From NCBI GenBank assembly GCA_016716385.1, contig JADJWL010000003.1, positions 186,001 to 250,000 on the forward strand: a stretch of DNA of 64,000 nucleotides. Direction: 5' to 3'. A program made the translations under genes and the position numbers. The DNA comes from Bryobacterales bacterium (GTDB taxonomy: Bacteria > Acidobacteriota > Terriglobia > Bryobacterales > Bryobacteraceae). Below the pieces are notes generated by a model. It worked only from the letters and a program-made list of their open reading frames with translations, did not search any database and was not told where the DNA came from. This document shows positions 26,816-35,822 of this stretch, piece after piece. Each line of letters opens with the position of its first letter. Positions within the stretch are counted from its first letter, which is position 1.

Positions 26816-28555
26816 TCATCCCCGTTCGAGCACGGCGGCGAACTGCTCCGCCGGCAGGGTGTTCACGATGTCTTCCGGTCCGAGCCAGGCCCGGCGCGCG
26901 ACCGTCACGCCGAGGCGCATGTGCGCGAGATGCTTCGGGTGGTGAGCGTCGGTTGAGATCACGAAGCGGGCCCCGCGAGCTTTCGCCGCGCGCAGGCGGG
27001 CCGGATCGAGATCGAGCCGCTCGGGGCTGGCGTTGATCTCGAGCCACACGCCTCTGGCGACCGCGGCCTCGACGACGCGTTCGAAGTCGTACTGGTAGCC
27101 GTCGCGCTGCAGGAGAATCCGGCCGGTCGGATGGCCCAAAGCCCTCACCTGCGGGCACTCGATGGCGCGCAGCAGGCGGTCCGTCATCTCGGCCGGCTCC
27201 AGATTCATGTGGCTATGAACGCTGGCAACGACGAAATCCAGTTCGGCGAGCGCATCGCCGGCAATGTCCATCGCGCCGTCGCGGAGGATGTCGCACTCGA
27301 GTCCCGAGAAGACGCGCACCGGCAGCTTTCCCGCCAGACCGCGGACCTGGGCTGCGAACGCGACGACGCGAGTCTCGTCGAGGCCGTTGGCCATCGCGAG
27401 CGCTTTCGAGTGATCGGTGATGGCGACGTATTCGTAACCAAGCGCCGCGGCCGCTTCGGCCATCTCTTCGAGAGTGGCGCGGCCGTCGGTCTCGCGCGTG
27501 TGCATGTGGAGGTCGCCGCGGATCTGGCTCAGCTCGACGAGCCGCGGAAGCCTGTGTTCGGCCGCCAGCTCGATCTCGCCCAGATTCTCGCGCATCTCCG
27601 GCGTGATCCAATCGAGCCCCAGCGCTTCGTACACATCCTCTTCGCGCAGCGACGCGACGAGCGAATCGCCATCCACGCGAAACAGGCCGTACTCGTTCAG
27701 CTTGTAGCCCATCCTGACGGCCCGCTGCCGGATCGCGACGTTGTGCTCCTTGCTGCCCGTGAAATATTGCAGCGCCGCGCCGTAGCTCTCGCGGGGCAGG
27801 GCGCGTACGTCGACCTGCAAGCCTTCGTGGCCCACCTTCGCGCTCGCCTTGTTCTCTCCGTGGCCCAGCACTTCGTTCACTCTTGGGAATTTCACAAAGC
27901 GGTCGAGCACCGCGGCCTCGGAAAAACCGGACTCCGGCCGGCCGGTCACCAGGAGGTCGAGATCGCCCACCGTTTCCTTGCCGCGGCGCAGGCTTCCGGC
28001 GGCGGTCACCACTTCGACGCCCGGAACCTCTTTCAGGTAGGTTTCGAGTTCGCCGGCCATCTGCTGCGCGAAGCTCAGCAGGAAGCGTCCCACGCTCGAC
28101 CGGTAGCGCGCGATCGACCGCAGCACTTTTTCTTCAAGCTTGGCGCCCATGCGCGGCAGTTCCCGCAGCCGCTGCTCCTGCGCGAGCCGCTCGAGTTCAT
28201 CCATGGTGGAAATGCGATAGTGCTCGAAGATCGTGCGGATGGACTTCGGACCGAGTCCCTGAATCTTGAGGAATTCGAGCGCCGTCGGGGGGTACTGCTG
28301 CAAGAGCTGGTCGCGGCGTTCACACGATCCGCGGGTGGTCACTTCGTCGAGGACGAACGCCAGGCCCTTGCCAATGCCGGGGATGTCGGTGACCTTCTTC
28401 TCCGGATCGGCCAGGATGGATTCGATCCGTTCAGGGTAGCCCTCGACGGCGGTCGCGCCGTTGCGGTAGCTGCGGATGCGGAACCCATCCTCGCCCGAGA
28501 TCTCCATCAGGTCGGCCGTCTCGTTGAGAATCCGGGCGATTTCTTTGTTTTCCAT
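26816..28555 (-). CDS. polX: PolX-type DNA polymerase/3'-5' exonuclease with PHP domain
   Basis: A 579-residue family X polymerase. The N-terminal helix-hairpin-helix region (IPGIGKGLA, IQGLGPKSIR, LPRMGAKLEEK), the nucleotidyltransferase motif GSLRRGKETVGDLDLL with the catalytic DxD, and the C-terminal PHP domain (LHMHTRETDG, ITDHS, SGLECDI, VASVHSHM, STDAHHP) are all complete. Such enzymes fill gaps in base-excision repair, with exonuclease activity in the PHP part. A TACAAT -10 box lies 17 bases before the ATG. It is divergent from the PEP-synthase-like gene. Confidence 0.92.
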   Translation of the reverse strand: MENKEIARILNETADLMEISGEDGFRIRSYRNGATAVEGYPERIESILADPEKKVTDIPGIGKGLAFVLDEVTTRGSCERRDQLLQQYPPTALEFLKIQGLGPKSIRTIFEHYRISTMDELERLAQEQRLRELPRMGAKLEEKVLRSIARYRSSVGRFLLSFAQQMAGELETYLKEVPGVEVVTAAGSLRRGKETVGDLDLLVTGRPESGFSEAAVLDRFVKFPRVNEVLGHGENKASAKVGHEGLQVDVRALPRESYGAALQYFTGSKEHNVAIRQRAVRMGYKLNEYGLFRVDGDSLVASLREEDVYEALGLDWITPEMRENLGEIELAAEHRLPRLVELSQIRGDLHMHTRETDGRATLEEMAEAAAALGYEYVAITDHSKALAMANGLDETRVVAFAAQVRGLAGKLPVRVFSGLECDILRDGAMDIAGDALAELDFVVASVHSHMNLEPAEMTDRLLRAIECPQVRALGHPTGRILLQRDGYQYDFERVVEAAVARGVWLEINASPERLDLDPARLRAAKARGARFVISTDAHHPKHLAHMRLGVTVARRAWLGPEDIVNTLPAEQFAAVLERG

Positions 28556-28587
28556 CCCAAAGCGCTTCTCTCATTGTACCCTTCGGC

Positions 28588-28593
28588 TAGAAT
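28588..28593 (+). promoter_or_regulatory. -10 box (TAGAAT) five bases before an ATG
   Basis: The hexamer ends five bases before the ATG at 28599 of the PEP-synthase-like gene. The bases between (GAGGC) are too close to serve as a normal ribosome site. It is a third case in this window of a -10 box abutting a start codon. Confidence 0.4.
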
Positions 28594-28598
28594 GAGGC

Positions 28599-31475
28599 AT
28601 GGTTCTGGCCCGCCTCGGCGCTGTGCTGGCGCTTTTCGTGCTCCCCTGTCACGCCGAGGGCCTGATTCCGGCGCTTTCTCCGGCGCAGGCGGCTGAGGCA
28701 GGCAAAGCAGTCGCCGCGCTCAAAGCCGATCCCCGCGGACCCTACCTCCGGATCCGCTGGTTTTGCAAAGACGGGACGGTCCACCCGCCGCAGGGGGTCC
28801 CCTGCCGTGAACGCGGAGGAGGAAAGCAGCACGCCGAGCGCGGTCCTCTGGCGAACAAGCTTGCCGGCTGGAACCTCGACTTCGGCGTCATCCTGGCGTC
28901 GCTCGACTACGACACCCTCTTCGATGCGTCCCGGGGCCATCACCTGATCAAGCAACTGGTGCTCGAAAAGTACCTGGTCGAGGTGGACGACGGCTGGATC
29001 TACCGGCGCGCCCGGACCTATCGCGGCGCCCGCCAGATCGAAGACGAAGAGCGCGCCGGACGAGCGTTGCTGACCCGCATGCTGGCCGATCCGGATTGGG
29101 TGAGCCGCCACTATTTCCTCGCGCTGCAGGCCGTCGCGACGGTGCCCCACGGCGTGGCCGATGGCACGGTCAGGAAGATCCGGTCCCTTGCCGCCGCGAT
29201 CTCGGACAAGGACGCGCGTTTCCAGAGCCTGCGCGCCAGGATTCACTCGCAGCCAAGCCGCCAGGACCTCGGGCTCGTGCGGGAGTTCATCCGCAAGAAC
29301 GCGCCCGCCGCCGATGCGCAGCCGCTGCTCGACGAACTGGTCGCGTTGCTCGCGTCCGACGCGGTGGCGAAGGCGATGAACGCGCGGCTGCCCGCGATGC
29401 GCACGCTCGCGGCCGGCGGTACTCTTGCGGCGCCATTGGAGGCGTTCGGGTCCGCGCCGTCGCTGCGCACGGCGGCGGATCTGGGCGAAGCGATCCGGCG
29501 CGAGATGACGGCATCCAAAGACGGGCGCCGCAACCTGGCCCTGGCGGATTTCCAGGCTCTCCTGCTGGAGTGGGCGTTTGGCGCGAATGCCGCGCAACCC
29601 GGCAGCCGGCGCGCGCACCTGGACGCCTATCGGGATGCCTACCGGCTCGCCTTTGCCGAGGGCCTGTTGTCGGAACGGCAATTGCGTGCGCTCGACGCCG
29701 AGATGCAGCCGCTTTCGGGCCGCCTGCCGGCCGAGCAGTGGTACCAGGCCGTGCGCTACCTGGCGCGGGCGGTCGAATGGAGCCGCGCGACCGCGGTGCG
29801 GGATTTCGGTCCCGTCACTGCCCTCTACGGCGAGTTCGAGCCTCACGCGCGCGACCTGCTGGACCACCTGTTGCGGAGTTCCACCGGGCTGCGGATGGCG
29901 TCGGTGCTCGAGCCGCTCCTCACCGACGCCGGCGAAGCGGTGGGGTTGCGGCACCGCATTCTCGGGCAGACGGCAAACCAGGGCGTGTTTGCGCTCAATC
30001 CTGGCGTGGCAACGGGGAAGCTGGGGTTCGTTGAGTCGGAGAGGGAACTCGCCGCGATCGATCCGCGCGGCATCTATGTGATCCCCGAGACCGCGTCCGA
30101 CCTGAAGCCGGTGGCCGGCATCCTGACGCTCGATTCCGGCAACGCGCTCTCCCACACCCAACTGCTGGCGGCCAACCTGGGAATTCCCAACGCCACGGTG
30201 CCCTCGTCGCTCATCCCCGAACTCAAACGGTACGAGGGCAAGACCCTCTCCTTCGCTGTCACCCCGCGAGGGTTGGTGATCCTGCGGGAGCACGAGGCCG
30301 CTACGCCCGTCAGGACGCGCGACACACCGCGCATCCCGCTGGACGTGAGCCGCGTCCGGCTCGATGTCCGCAGCCTGCGGCCGCTCGACGCAGTGAGTTC
30401 GGCGGATTCCGGCGTGTTCTGCGGGCCCAAGGGCGCCAACCTCGGGCAACTCGCCCGCTACTTCCCGGGGAAGGTCGCGCCGGGACTGGTGATCCCTTTC
30501 GGCGTGTACAACCAGCACATCCAGAGGTCCATGCCCAGTCTGGAAGGTCCGCCGGCGCCGCTGGTGGAACAGATCCGCGCGGCGTACCAGGAGGCGGACC
30601 GCTTGCGCGATTCCGGGGCTCCGCCGGCCGATCTTCAGCGCTACATCTACCCGCGCCTCGCGCACTTCCGCAAACAGATTCAGGAGACTCCACTGCTGCC
30701 GGAATTCGAGCGCGAACTGACGGTGCGTCTGGAGCGCGACTTCAAGAATGACGGCCTGTTCGTGCGCAGCGACACCAACGCGGAAGATCTGCCCGAGTTC
30801 ACCGGCGCGGGACTCAACCTCACCGTTCCGAACGTCGTGGGGACGCGGAACGTGATCGGGGCCATCCGCCGCGTATGGGCGTCGCCCTTCACCGAACGCG
30901 CGTACGACTGGCGCAGCCGCATCCTGCTGGGAGGCGAGAATGTGTACCCGTCGGTGGTGCTGATGCGGACCGTGCCCGCGGACAAGTCCGGCGTGATCGC
31001 GACCACCGATCTCGACGGCAACGTCGCGGGCGCCATCACGGTGAATGCCAGCGAAGGGGTGAGCGCCGTGGTCGATGGCGGCGTGGCCGAGTCGTTGCTG
31101 CTGCTGCCGGACGGCGGGGTCCGGCTGCTGCAGCAGGCGCGGGCGGCGTATCGCAAGGTGGCGCGGCCGGCGGGTGGCTTCGTGAATCTGCCTCCGCTGG
31201 GCGGGGACATGCTACTGCAACCCGGCGAGATCGCGCAGGTTCGGGAGATGGTCGCGGAAGTGATGCGCAAGTACCCGCCGGAGAAAGGGCCCGGCGGCGA
31301 GGTGCTGCCGTGGGACATCGAATTCGGCTTCGAAGCCGGCCAGTTGCGCCTGTTCCAGATCCGGCCGCTGGTTCGGTTCCAGCAGGTGCAGACGCTGGAG
31401 GCGCTGTCGAAGCTGGAAGACGCGCGGCCGCGAGGACCGGTGGATATGTCGGGTCCCTTGGGAAGTGCGCGATGA
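28599..31475 (+). CDS. Exported PEP-synthase-like protein (PEP-utiliser swivel plus ATP-grasp)
   Basis: A 958-residue protein with a clear signal peptide (MVLARLGAVLALFVLPCHAEG). Residues about 40-450 are helical and unrecognised. Then comes a PEP-utiliser-like swivelling domain (GILTLDSGNALSHTQLLAANLGIPNATV, about 500-535) with the conserved His in SHTQ, and a pyruvate-phosphate-dikinase ATP-binding domain (GPKGANLGQLARYF, VRSDTNAEDLPEFTGAG, DIEFGFEAGQLRLFQIRPL, about 600-930). PPDK-like enzymes phosphorylate a substrate through the swivelling His using ATP, which is scarce outside the cytoplasm, so the signal peptide is odd. ATGA overlap links it to the next gene. Confidence 0.7.
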   Translation: MVLARLGAVLALFVLPCHAEGLIPALSPAQAAEAGKAVAALKADPRGPYLRIRWFCKDGTVHPPQGVPCRERGGGKQHAERGPLANKLAGWNLDFGVILASLDYDTLFDASRGHHLIKQLVLEKYLVEVDDGWIYRRARTYRGARQIEDEERAGRALLTRMLADPDWVSRHYFLALQAVATVPHGVADGTVRKIRSLAAAISDKDARFQSLRARIHSQPSRQDLGLVREFIRKNAPAADAQPLLDELVALLASDAVAKAMNARLPAMRTLAAGGTLAAPLEAFGSAPSLRTAADLGEAIRREMTASKDGRRNLALADFQALLLEWAFGANAAQPGSRRAHLDAYRDAYRLAFAEGLLSERQLRALDAEMQPLSGRLPAEQWYQAVRYLARAVEWSRATAVRDFGPVTALYGEFEPHARDLLDHLLRSSTGLRMASVLEPLLTDAGEAVGLRHRILGQTANQGVFALNPGVATGKLGFVESERELAAIDPRGIYVIPETASDLKPVAGILTLDSGNALSHTQLLAANLGIPNATVPSSLIPELKRYEGKTLSFAVTPRGLVILREHEAATPVRTRDTPRIPLDVSRVRLDVRSLRPLDAVSSADSGVFCGPKGANLGQLARYFPGKVAPGLVIPFGVYNQHIQRSMPSLEGPPAPLVEQIRAAYQEADRLRDSGAPPADLQRYIYPRLAHFRKQIQETPLLPEFERELTVRLERDFKNDGLFVRSDTNAEDLPEFTGAGLNLTVPNVVGTRNVIGAIRRVWASPFTERAYDWRSRILLGGENVYPSVVLMRTVPADKSGVIATTDLDGNVAGAITVNASEGVSAVVDGGVAESLLLLPDGGVRLLQQARAAYRKVARPAGGFVNLPPLGGDMLLQPGEIAQVREMVAEVMRKYPPEKGPGGEVLPWDIEFGFEAGQLRLFQIRPLVRFQQVQTLEALSKLEDARPRGPVDMSGPLGSAR

Positions 31476-32695
31476 AGTGGCTCGCCCTGCTGCTCTCGGC
31501 GGCGCCTCTGGCCGCCTATCCACTCGACGGCTACGCCCGCACTGGGATCCGGCGGCTGGAAGGATACCGCCTCGTCCACGAGGGAAAGCTGCAAGGCGCG
31601 ATCCGCCTGGTTCCCGGAGCATTGCTACGCGAAGGCCAGGTGGTGCTGCGGCTGCGCGGCGTGAACGACGCGTTCGACATTACGTCTGACACACCCCGCG
31701 ATCCGGCGCTGCAGAAGGGCATCGAACGCATCTTCGGCGCGCGGGATCCTTCCTACTCCGTCGCCGTGCTCGACATCAGCGATCCACGCGCCCCCCGTTA
31801 CGCCGCGCTGCGTGCGAACGAGAAGAAGATTCCGGGGTCTGTGGGAAAGCTGCTGGTGGCGGGCGGTTTGCTGGACGCGGTGCGCCGGCGCTTCCCCGGC
31901 GACATGGCCGCGCGCGAGCGCTTCCTGCGCGAAACGGTCGTCGCGGCTGACACGTTCGTCTATCGCGACGGCAAGACCGTTCCCGTCTACAACCCGGGCG
32001 ACGCGCGCGTCGTCAACAAACGCGTCGAAGCGGGCGACCGCTACAACCTCTACGAGTGGCTCGACCACATGATGTCGCAGAGTTCGAACGCCGCCGCGTC
32101 GTTCGTGTGGAAGCAGGCGATGCTGCTGCGCCACTTCGGCGAGCGGTATCCCGGCGACGCCGGCGCATTCTTCAAGGAGACGCCGAAGCCGGCGCTCGCG
32201 CAGCTTGCCCTGGACGTGAACGAGGATCCGCTGCGCGCCACCGGGCTCGATCCGGGTCAACTGCGGATCGGCACCTTCTTCACGCGCAACGCCTCGGCGG
32301 TGGTGCCTGGAACCGCGAGCTACGCCTGCCCCAATGAACTGCTGCACTGGCTCGTCAAGGTGGAGCAAGGCAAACTGGTCGACGCGTGGGCGAGTCTTGA
32401 GATGAAGAAGCTGCTCTATTTCGCGCGTCCCCGCTACCGCTACGCGTCGTCGCCTGCGCTGAACAAGGCGGCGGTCTTCTTCAAGTCGGGATCGCTGTTC
32501 CGATGCAAGCCGGGAATCTCCTGCGGCGCCTACCAGGGAACAGCGATCAACCTGATGCATTCGGTAGCGATCGTCGAGTCGGGCGAGCGGGTGTACCTGG
32601 TGGCGATGATGTCGAACGTGTTGGGAGTGAACTCCGCCGTTGAGCACCAGACGATCGCGGGCGAGATCGAGCGCCTGATGCAGAGCGGCAGGTGA
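31472..32695 (+). CDS. Exported serine beta-lactamase-fold hydrolase
   Basis: A 407-residue protein with a signal peptide (MKWLALLLSAAPLAA) and the three motifs of penicillin-recognising serine enzymes: SVGK at residues 123-126 (nucleophile Ser and general-base Lys), SSN at 204-206, and KSGS near residue 346. It could be a D,D-carboxypeptidase, an esterase or a beta-lactamase. Its start overlaps the end of the PEP-synthase-like gene by four bases (ATGA), so the pair is translationally coupled, which suggests a shared extracytoplasmic job on the cell envelope or on a secondary metabolite. Confidence 0.75.
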   Translation: MKWLALLLSAAPLAAYPLDGYARTGIRRLEGYRLVHEGKLQGAIRLVPGALLREGQVVLRLRGVNDAFDITSDTPRDPALQKGIERIFGARDPSYSVAVLDISDPRAPRYAALRANEKKIPGSVGKLLVAGGLLDAVRRRFPGDMAARERFLRETVVAADTFVYRDGKTVPVYNPGDARVVNKRVEAGDRYNLYEWLDHMMSQSSNAAASFVWKQAMLLRHFGERYPGDAGAFFKETPKPALAQLALDVNEDPLRATGLDPGQLRIGTFFTRNASAVVPGTASYACPNELLHWLVKVEQGKLVDAWASLEMKKLLYFARPRYRYASSPALNKAAVFFKSGSLFRCKPGISCGAYQGTAINLMHSVAIVESGERVYLVAMMSNVLGVNSAVEHQTIAGEIERLMQSGR

Positions 32696-32756
32696 GGCCG
32701 CCGGTCCGCTTCGACTGGAAATCCATGAAACACTCTGATAGCCTTTGGTCGAATCG

Positions 32757-34307
32757 ATGACCCGGCGAGACTTCCTGGCAAGCCTGTCGAGCGCGGCCGC
32801 ACCCCGAAGACCGAATATCGTCCTGATCGTTGCTGACGACTTGGGGTTCTCGGATCTGGGCTGCTACGGCGGCGAGATCCGGACACCCAATCTGGACCGA
32901 ATGGCAGCCGAGGGGACACGCTACTCGCAGTTTTACAACTGCGCCGTCTGCGTAGCGACTCGCGCGTCACTGCTGACCGGACTCCATCCCAGATTTGGTG
33001 GAGAACGCCTGCGGCCGGGAATGCGGACCGTCGCCGAAACGCTCCGGAATGCCGGCTATCGCACGGCGATGTCAGGGAAGTGGCACCTCGGCGCGCAAGA
33101 GCCCAACCGCCCGGTCGACCGTGGATTCGAAGAGTACTACGGCGTGATGAGCGGGTCGTGCAATTACTTCGACCCATCGATCCCTTCGCCGTTCACCAAA
33201 GGGCGGGCGGGACACGGTTTCGTTCACAACGACCGCAAGGTGTCATCGTTTCCGGATGGCTACTACACAACCGACGCATTTTCCCGCCACGCCGCCAGCG
33301 AGATCCGGCGGCAGGCCAGGTCAGACCGCCCATTCTTTCTTCACCTCGCCTACACGGCGCCCCATTTTCCGTTACAGGCGCGCGCCGAGGACATTGCGAA
33401 GTATCGAGGCCGGTACCGGCGAGGCTACGAAGTCCTGCGCCGCCAGCGCTACGAACGCATGCGGCGGATAGGCTTGATTCGTGACGGCTGGGGCCTGCCC
33501 GCGGTTGACCGCCGTCTCGGCGAATTCCGCTACGACTATCAGGTCGCCGCATGGCGGAGCGAACCGGACCGTGACCGGGAGCAGCGGCTGATGGAGATCT
33601 ACGCAGCCATGGTCGACCGGATGGACTTCGGAATCGGTCTGGTCATGGAAGCGCTGCGCGAAACCGGGGCAGATTCGAACACGATCGTCCTCTTCCTCTC
33701 CGACAACGGAGGCTGCGCCAGCCTGCCGCTCCCCGAGGAAATGCCCGCGTATCACGCCTACAACCGCGGCAGGATCCTGGGCGGCCGGGACTCGTATTTG
33801 TTCTGCGGACCCGGTTGGGCAACGGCGCAGTCTGCGCCCTTCCGGCGGTACAAGACATGGACCTACGAAGGCGGGATCACCACGCCCTTCATCGTCCGCT
33901 GGCCCGCAAAGGTGCCCGCCAACGTGTGGCGGCACGAACCGGCGCATGTCGCCGACCTGCTGCCGACGCTGGCGGAGTTGGGCGGTGCACGCTACGAGGG
34001 CTCCCCCGCGCTGGAAGGGAGGAGCCTTGTGTCCGCGTTCCAGGGCGGTAGCGCCGGGGGGACGCGCGAGTTCGGCTGGTTCCTTTACGGGAACCGGGCC
34101 TACCGGGAAGGCCCCTGGAAGGCCGTGTGGGGAGCCACGAACTTTCGCTGGGAACTGTTCAACATGGACGAAGACCGCACCGAGACGCACGACCTCGCCT
34201 CGCGCGAGCCGGAAAGACTCGCGCGGCTCACCCGGCGCTGGGAAGAGTGGGCTGGAACGACCGGCGCCCCGGCTACTGGAACCCCCGCGGATTGGAACGT
34301 CTACTGA
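32757..34307 (+). CDS. Exported sulfatase of the formylglycine family
   Basis: A 516-residue arylsulfatase-like protein with a Tat-like N-terminus (MTRRDFLASLSS). Metal-binding ADDLG, the active-site stretch CVATRASLLTG (Cys65 to Arg69), SGKWHLG and LSDNGG are present. The cysteine motif reads C-V-A-T-R, not the common C-x-P-x-R; CxAxR is accepted by radical-SAM maturases but poorly by FGE-type ones (established for the families). I start at the ATG at 32757; the frame opens 12 bases earlier with TTG. Convergent with the glycosidase-like gene, 11 bases apart. It likely removes sulfate from a glycan. Confidence 0.85.
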   Translation: MTRRDFLASLSSAAAPRRPNIVLIVADDLGFSDLGCYGGEIRTPNLDRMAAEGTRYSQFYNCAVCVATRASLLTGLHPRFGGERLRPGMRTVAETLRNAGYRTAMSGKWHLGAQEPNRPVDRGFEEYYGVMSGSCNYFDPSIPSPFTKGRAGHGFVHNDRKVSSFPDGYYTTDAFSRHAASEIRRQARSDRPFFLHLAYTAPHFPLQARAEDIAKYRGRYRRGYEVLRRQRYERMRRIGLIRDGWGLPAVDRRLGEFRYDYQVAAWRSEPDRDREQRLMEIYAAMVDRMDFGIGLVMEALRETGADSNTIVLFLSDNGGCASLPLPEEMPAYHAYNRGRILGGRDSYLFCGPGWATAQSAPFRRYKTWTYEGGITTPFIVRWPAKVPANVWRHEPAHVADLLPTLAELGGARYEGSPALEGRSLVSAFQGGSAGGTREFGWFLYGNRAYREGPWKAVWGATNFRWELFNMDEDRTETHDLASREPERLARLTRRWEEWAGTTGAPATGTPADWNVY

Positions 34308-34318
34308 AGTCCGCGCGC

Positions 34319-35818
34319 CTAGGCGAAGCGGAACGAGTAGAGGTCGGCATCCTTGAGCAGCACCCGGAACCGTACCGGCTTTCCGGCCCACTTCCTCAGG
34401 TCCGGTTTGCCCTTCCAGGCAACGCGTTGCTCAAGTGCATCGCCGAACATGGTCTCGCAGTCTCCGGCCGCACATCCGGGCAAGGCCCGGCCGGTCGGGT
34501 CCTGCAACTCGAAGCGCAGTTCACCGCCGGCGGAGGTAGAGAAATTGACTGTCAGACTGGCTCCCTGGTAGAGAAACGGTTTCGAGAGCAGTTCGCCACC
34601 GCTTAACGGCGAGAAGGCGGAAGCGAAGCCATCGATGCGGAGAGCCAGGCGGCGGAGCCGCGCTTCGACCCCGGTGAAGTAACCCTCCACCGAATAGAGC
34701 GACAACTCCGAGGCCTCGTCGTCCGCCGGGGACTTGGTCTCGACCACATGCCAAGCCAGGTAATTGTCGCCATAAGACCAGTTGTAGCGGGTGCGCAACC
34801 CGGGCCGCACGAAGGCCTCGTCCCAGCGGTGGAACGCGCGGCCGTCGCGGCTGGTCATCAGCAGCGTGTCAGTCACGGCTGTTCCGAACCGGGTGTTGGC
34901 ACGGGCGCGTTCCGTGCGCTCCTCCTGCTCGGGAAGCTGCCGCGTCGACTCGATCCAGCCGCGGTCTACGTACCTGGCTGGGAATCCGATGTAGATATGC
35001 GGAGCCCGATAGTAGGGCAGGATCTGATTCGTGTAGAGCTGCTCGGAAGGTGCTCCCGGGTAGTCCAGCCATTCCGGCTCGGACCAGTTCAGGAAGTCGT
35101 CGGAAACACACGTCTTGATGTCGCGGCGCTTCTGGTCAAAATCGCGGATGTAGGCGCGATATTTGCGGATCTGCGGATCCCAGAACGCGATGTTCTGCGT
35201 ATCGAAGGCTCCTTTTGAGATAATCGCCGCGTCCTGCATGATCCGCCAGTGAATCCCGTCGGATGACTTGTAGGCATACAATCCCTTGGGCTTTCCATAG
35301 CCGACTGCCTTATAACGTGCGTCCGCCGCACAGGCCGGGTTCTGATCCACGAAGGGCGAAAAGTCGTGCGCGGTGCCGCCGTGAATGTCGTCCAGGATAA
35401 TGTTGTTCTTCCTGGAGCCGTTATATGAGACGATCCCCAACTCTGGCTTGTGCCACTGGATTCCGTCGCGGCTCTCCGCGTACGCGATCACGAGCGGATG
35501 CACGGTCTTCGAGTTGTAGGTGTGCGCCCACGACTTGTAGTACATCCGATACACGTCTCCGTCGCGGAAGATCGTGTGGTAGCCCGTGCCCGCGCCCTCC
35601 CACGGCTGGTCGTGCACGATGGCGATTTCCCTCCGCTCGGGACGATGGAGGCGGAGGCGGGCGCCACCCGAGAAACGCTCAACGAGGTGCTGGTCGATGA
35701 GCAATTCACGACGGGATCCGATGTTGATCGGGCCGGTCGCGGGCGTGGACTGGGCCGGGGCGGCGACAGCGGCGACGGCGCCTGTGGCTAGCGATTGGGC
35801 AAACGTTCGGCGATTCAT
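34319..35818 (-). CDS. Exported five-bladed propeller protein, GH32/GH43-like
   Basis: A 499-residue protein with a Tat-like N-terminus (MNRRTFAQSLATGAVAAVAAP). Repeats typical of five-bladed propeller glycosidases are seen (GYHTIFRDGDVYRMYYKSW, VIAYAESRDGIQWHKPELG, GLYAYKSSDGIHWRIM, IAFWDPQIRKYRAYIRDF) followed by a C-terminal beta-sandwich (from about 400). It resembles acidobacterial and planctomycete proteins annotated near GH32/GH43, but no catalytic triad can be assigned. AAAGGA before the ATG at 35816-35818 supports this start. It follows the TPR membrane gene by four bases, so operon transcription is likely. Confidence 0.65.
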   Translation of the reverse strand: MNRRTFAQSLATGAVAAVAAPAQSTPATGPINIGSRRELLIDQHLVERFSGGARLRLHRPERREIAIVHDQPWEGAGTGYHTIFRDGDVYRMYYKSWAHTYNSKTVHPLVIAYAESRDGIQWHKPELGIVSYNGSRKNNIILDDIHGGTAHDFSPFVDQNPACAADARYKAVGYGKPKGLYAYKSSDGIHWRIMQDAAIISKGAFDTQNIAFWDPQIRKYRAYIRDFDQKRRDIKTCVSDDFLNWSEPEWLDYPGAPSEQLYTNQILPYYRAPHIYIGFPARYVDRGWIESTRQLPEQEERTERARANTRFGTAVTDTLLMTSRDGRAFHRWDEAFVRPGLRTRYNWSYGDNYLAWHVVETKSPADDEASELSLYSVEGYFTGVEARLRRLALRIDGFASAFSPLSGGELLSKPFLYQGASLTVNFSTSAGGELRFELQDPTGRALPGCAAGDCETMFGDALEQRVAWKGKPDLRKWAGKPVRFRVLLKDADLYSFRFA

Positions 35819-35822
35819 TGAA

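Noticed and set aside
23743..27036. A 1097-codon open frame on the plus strand opposite the Nudix and M16 genes
   Set aside because: It is antisense to three well-recognised genes and its product is Arg/His/Gly-rich without any domain. Long antisense frames are expected at this GC content. The same holds for those at 2780-5290, 14724-17312 and 28587-30665.
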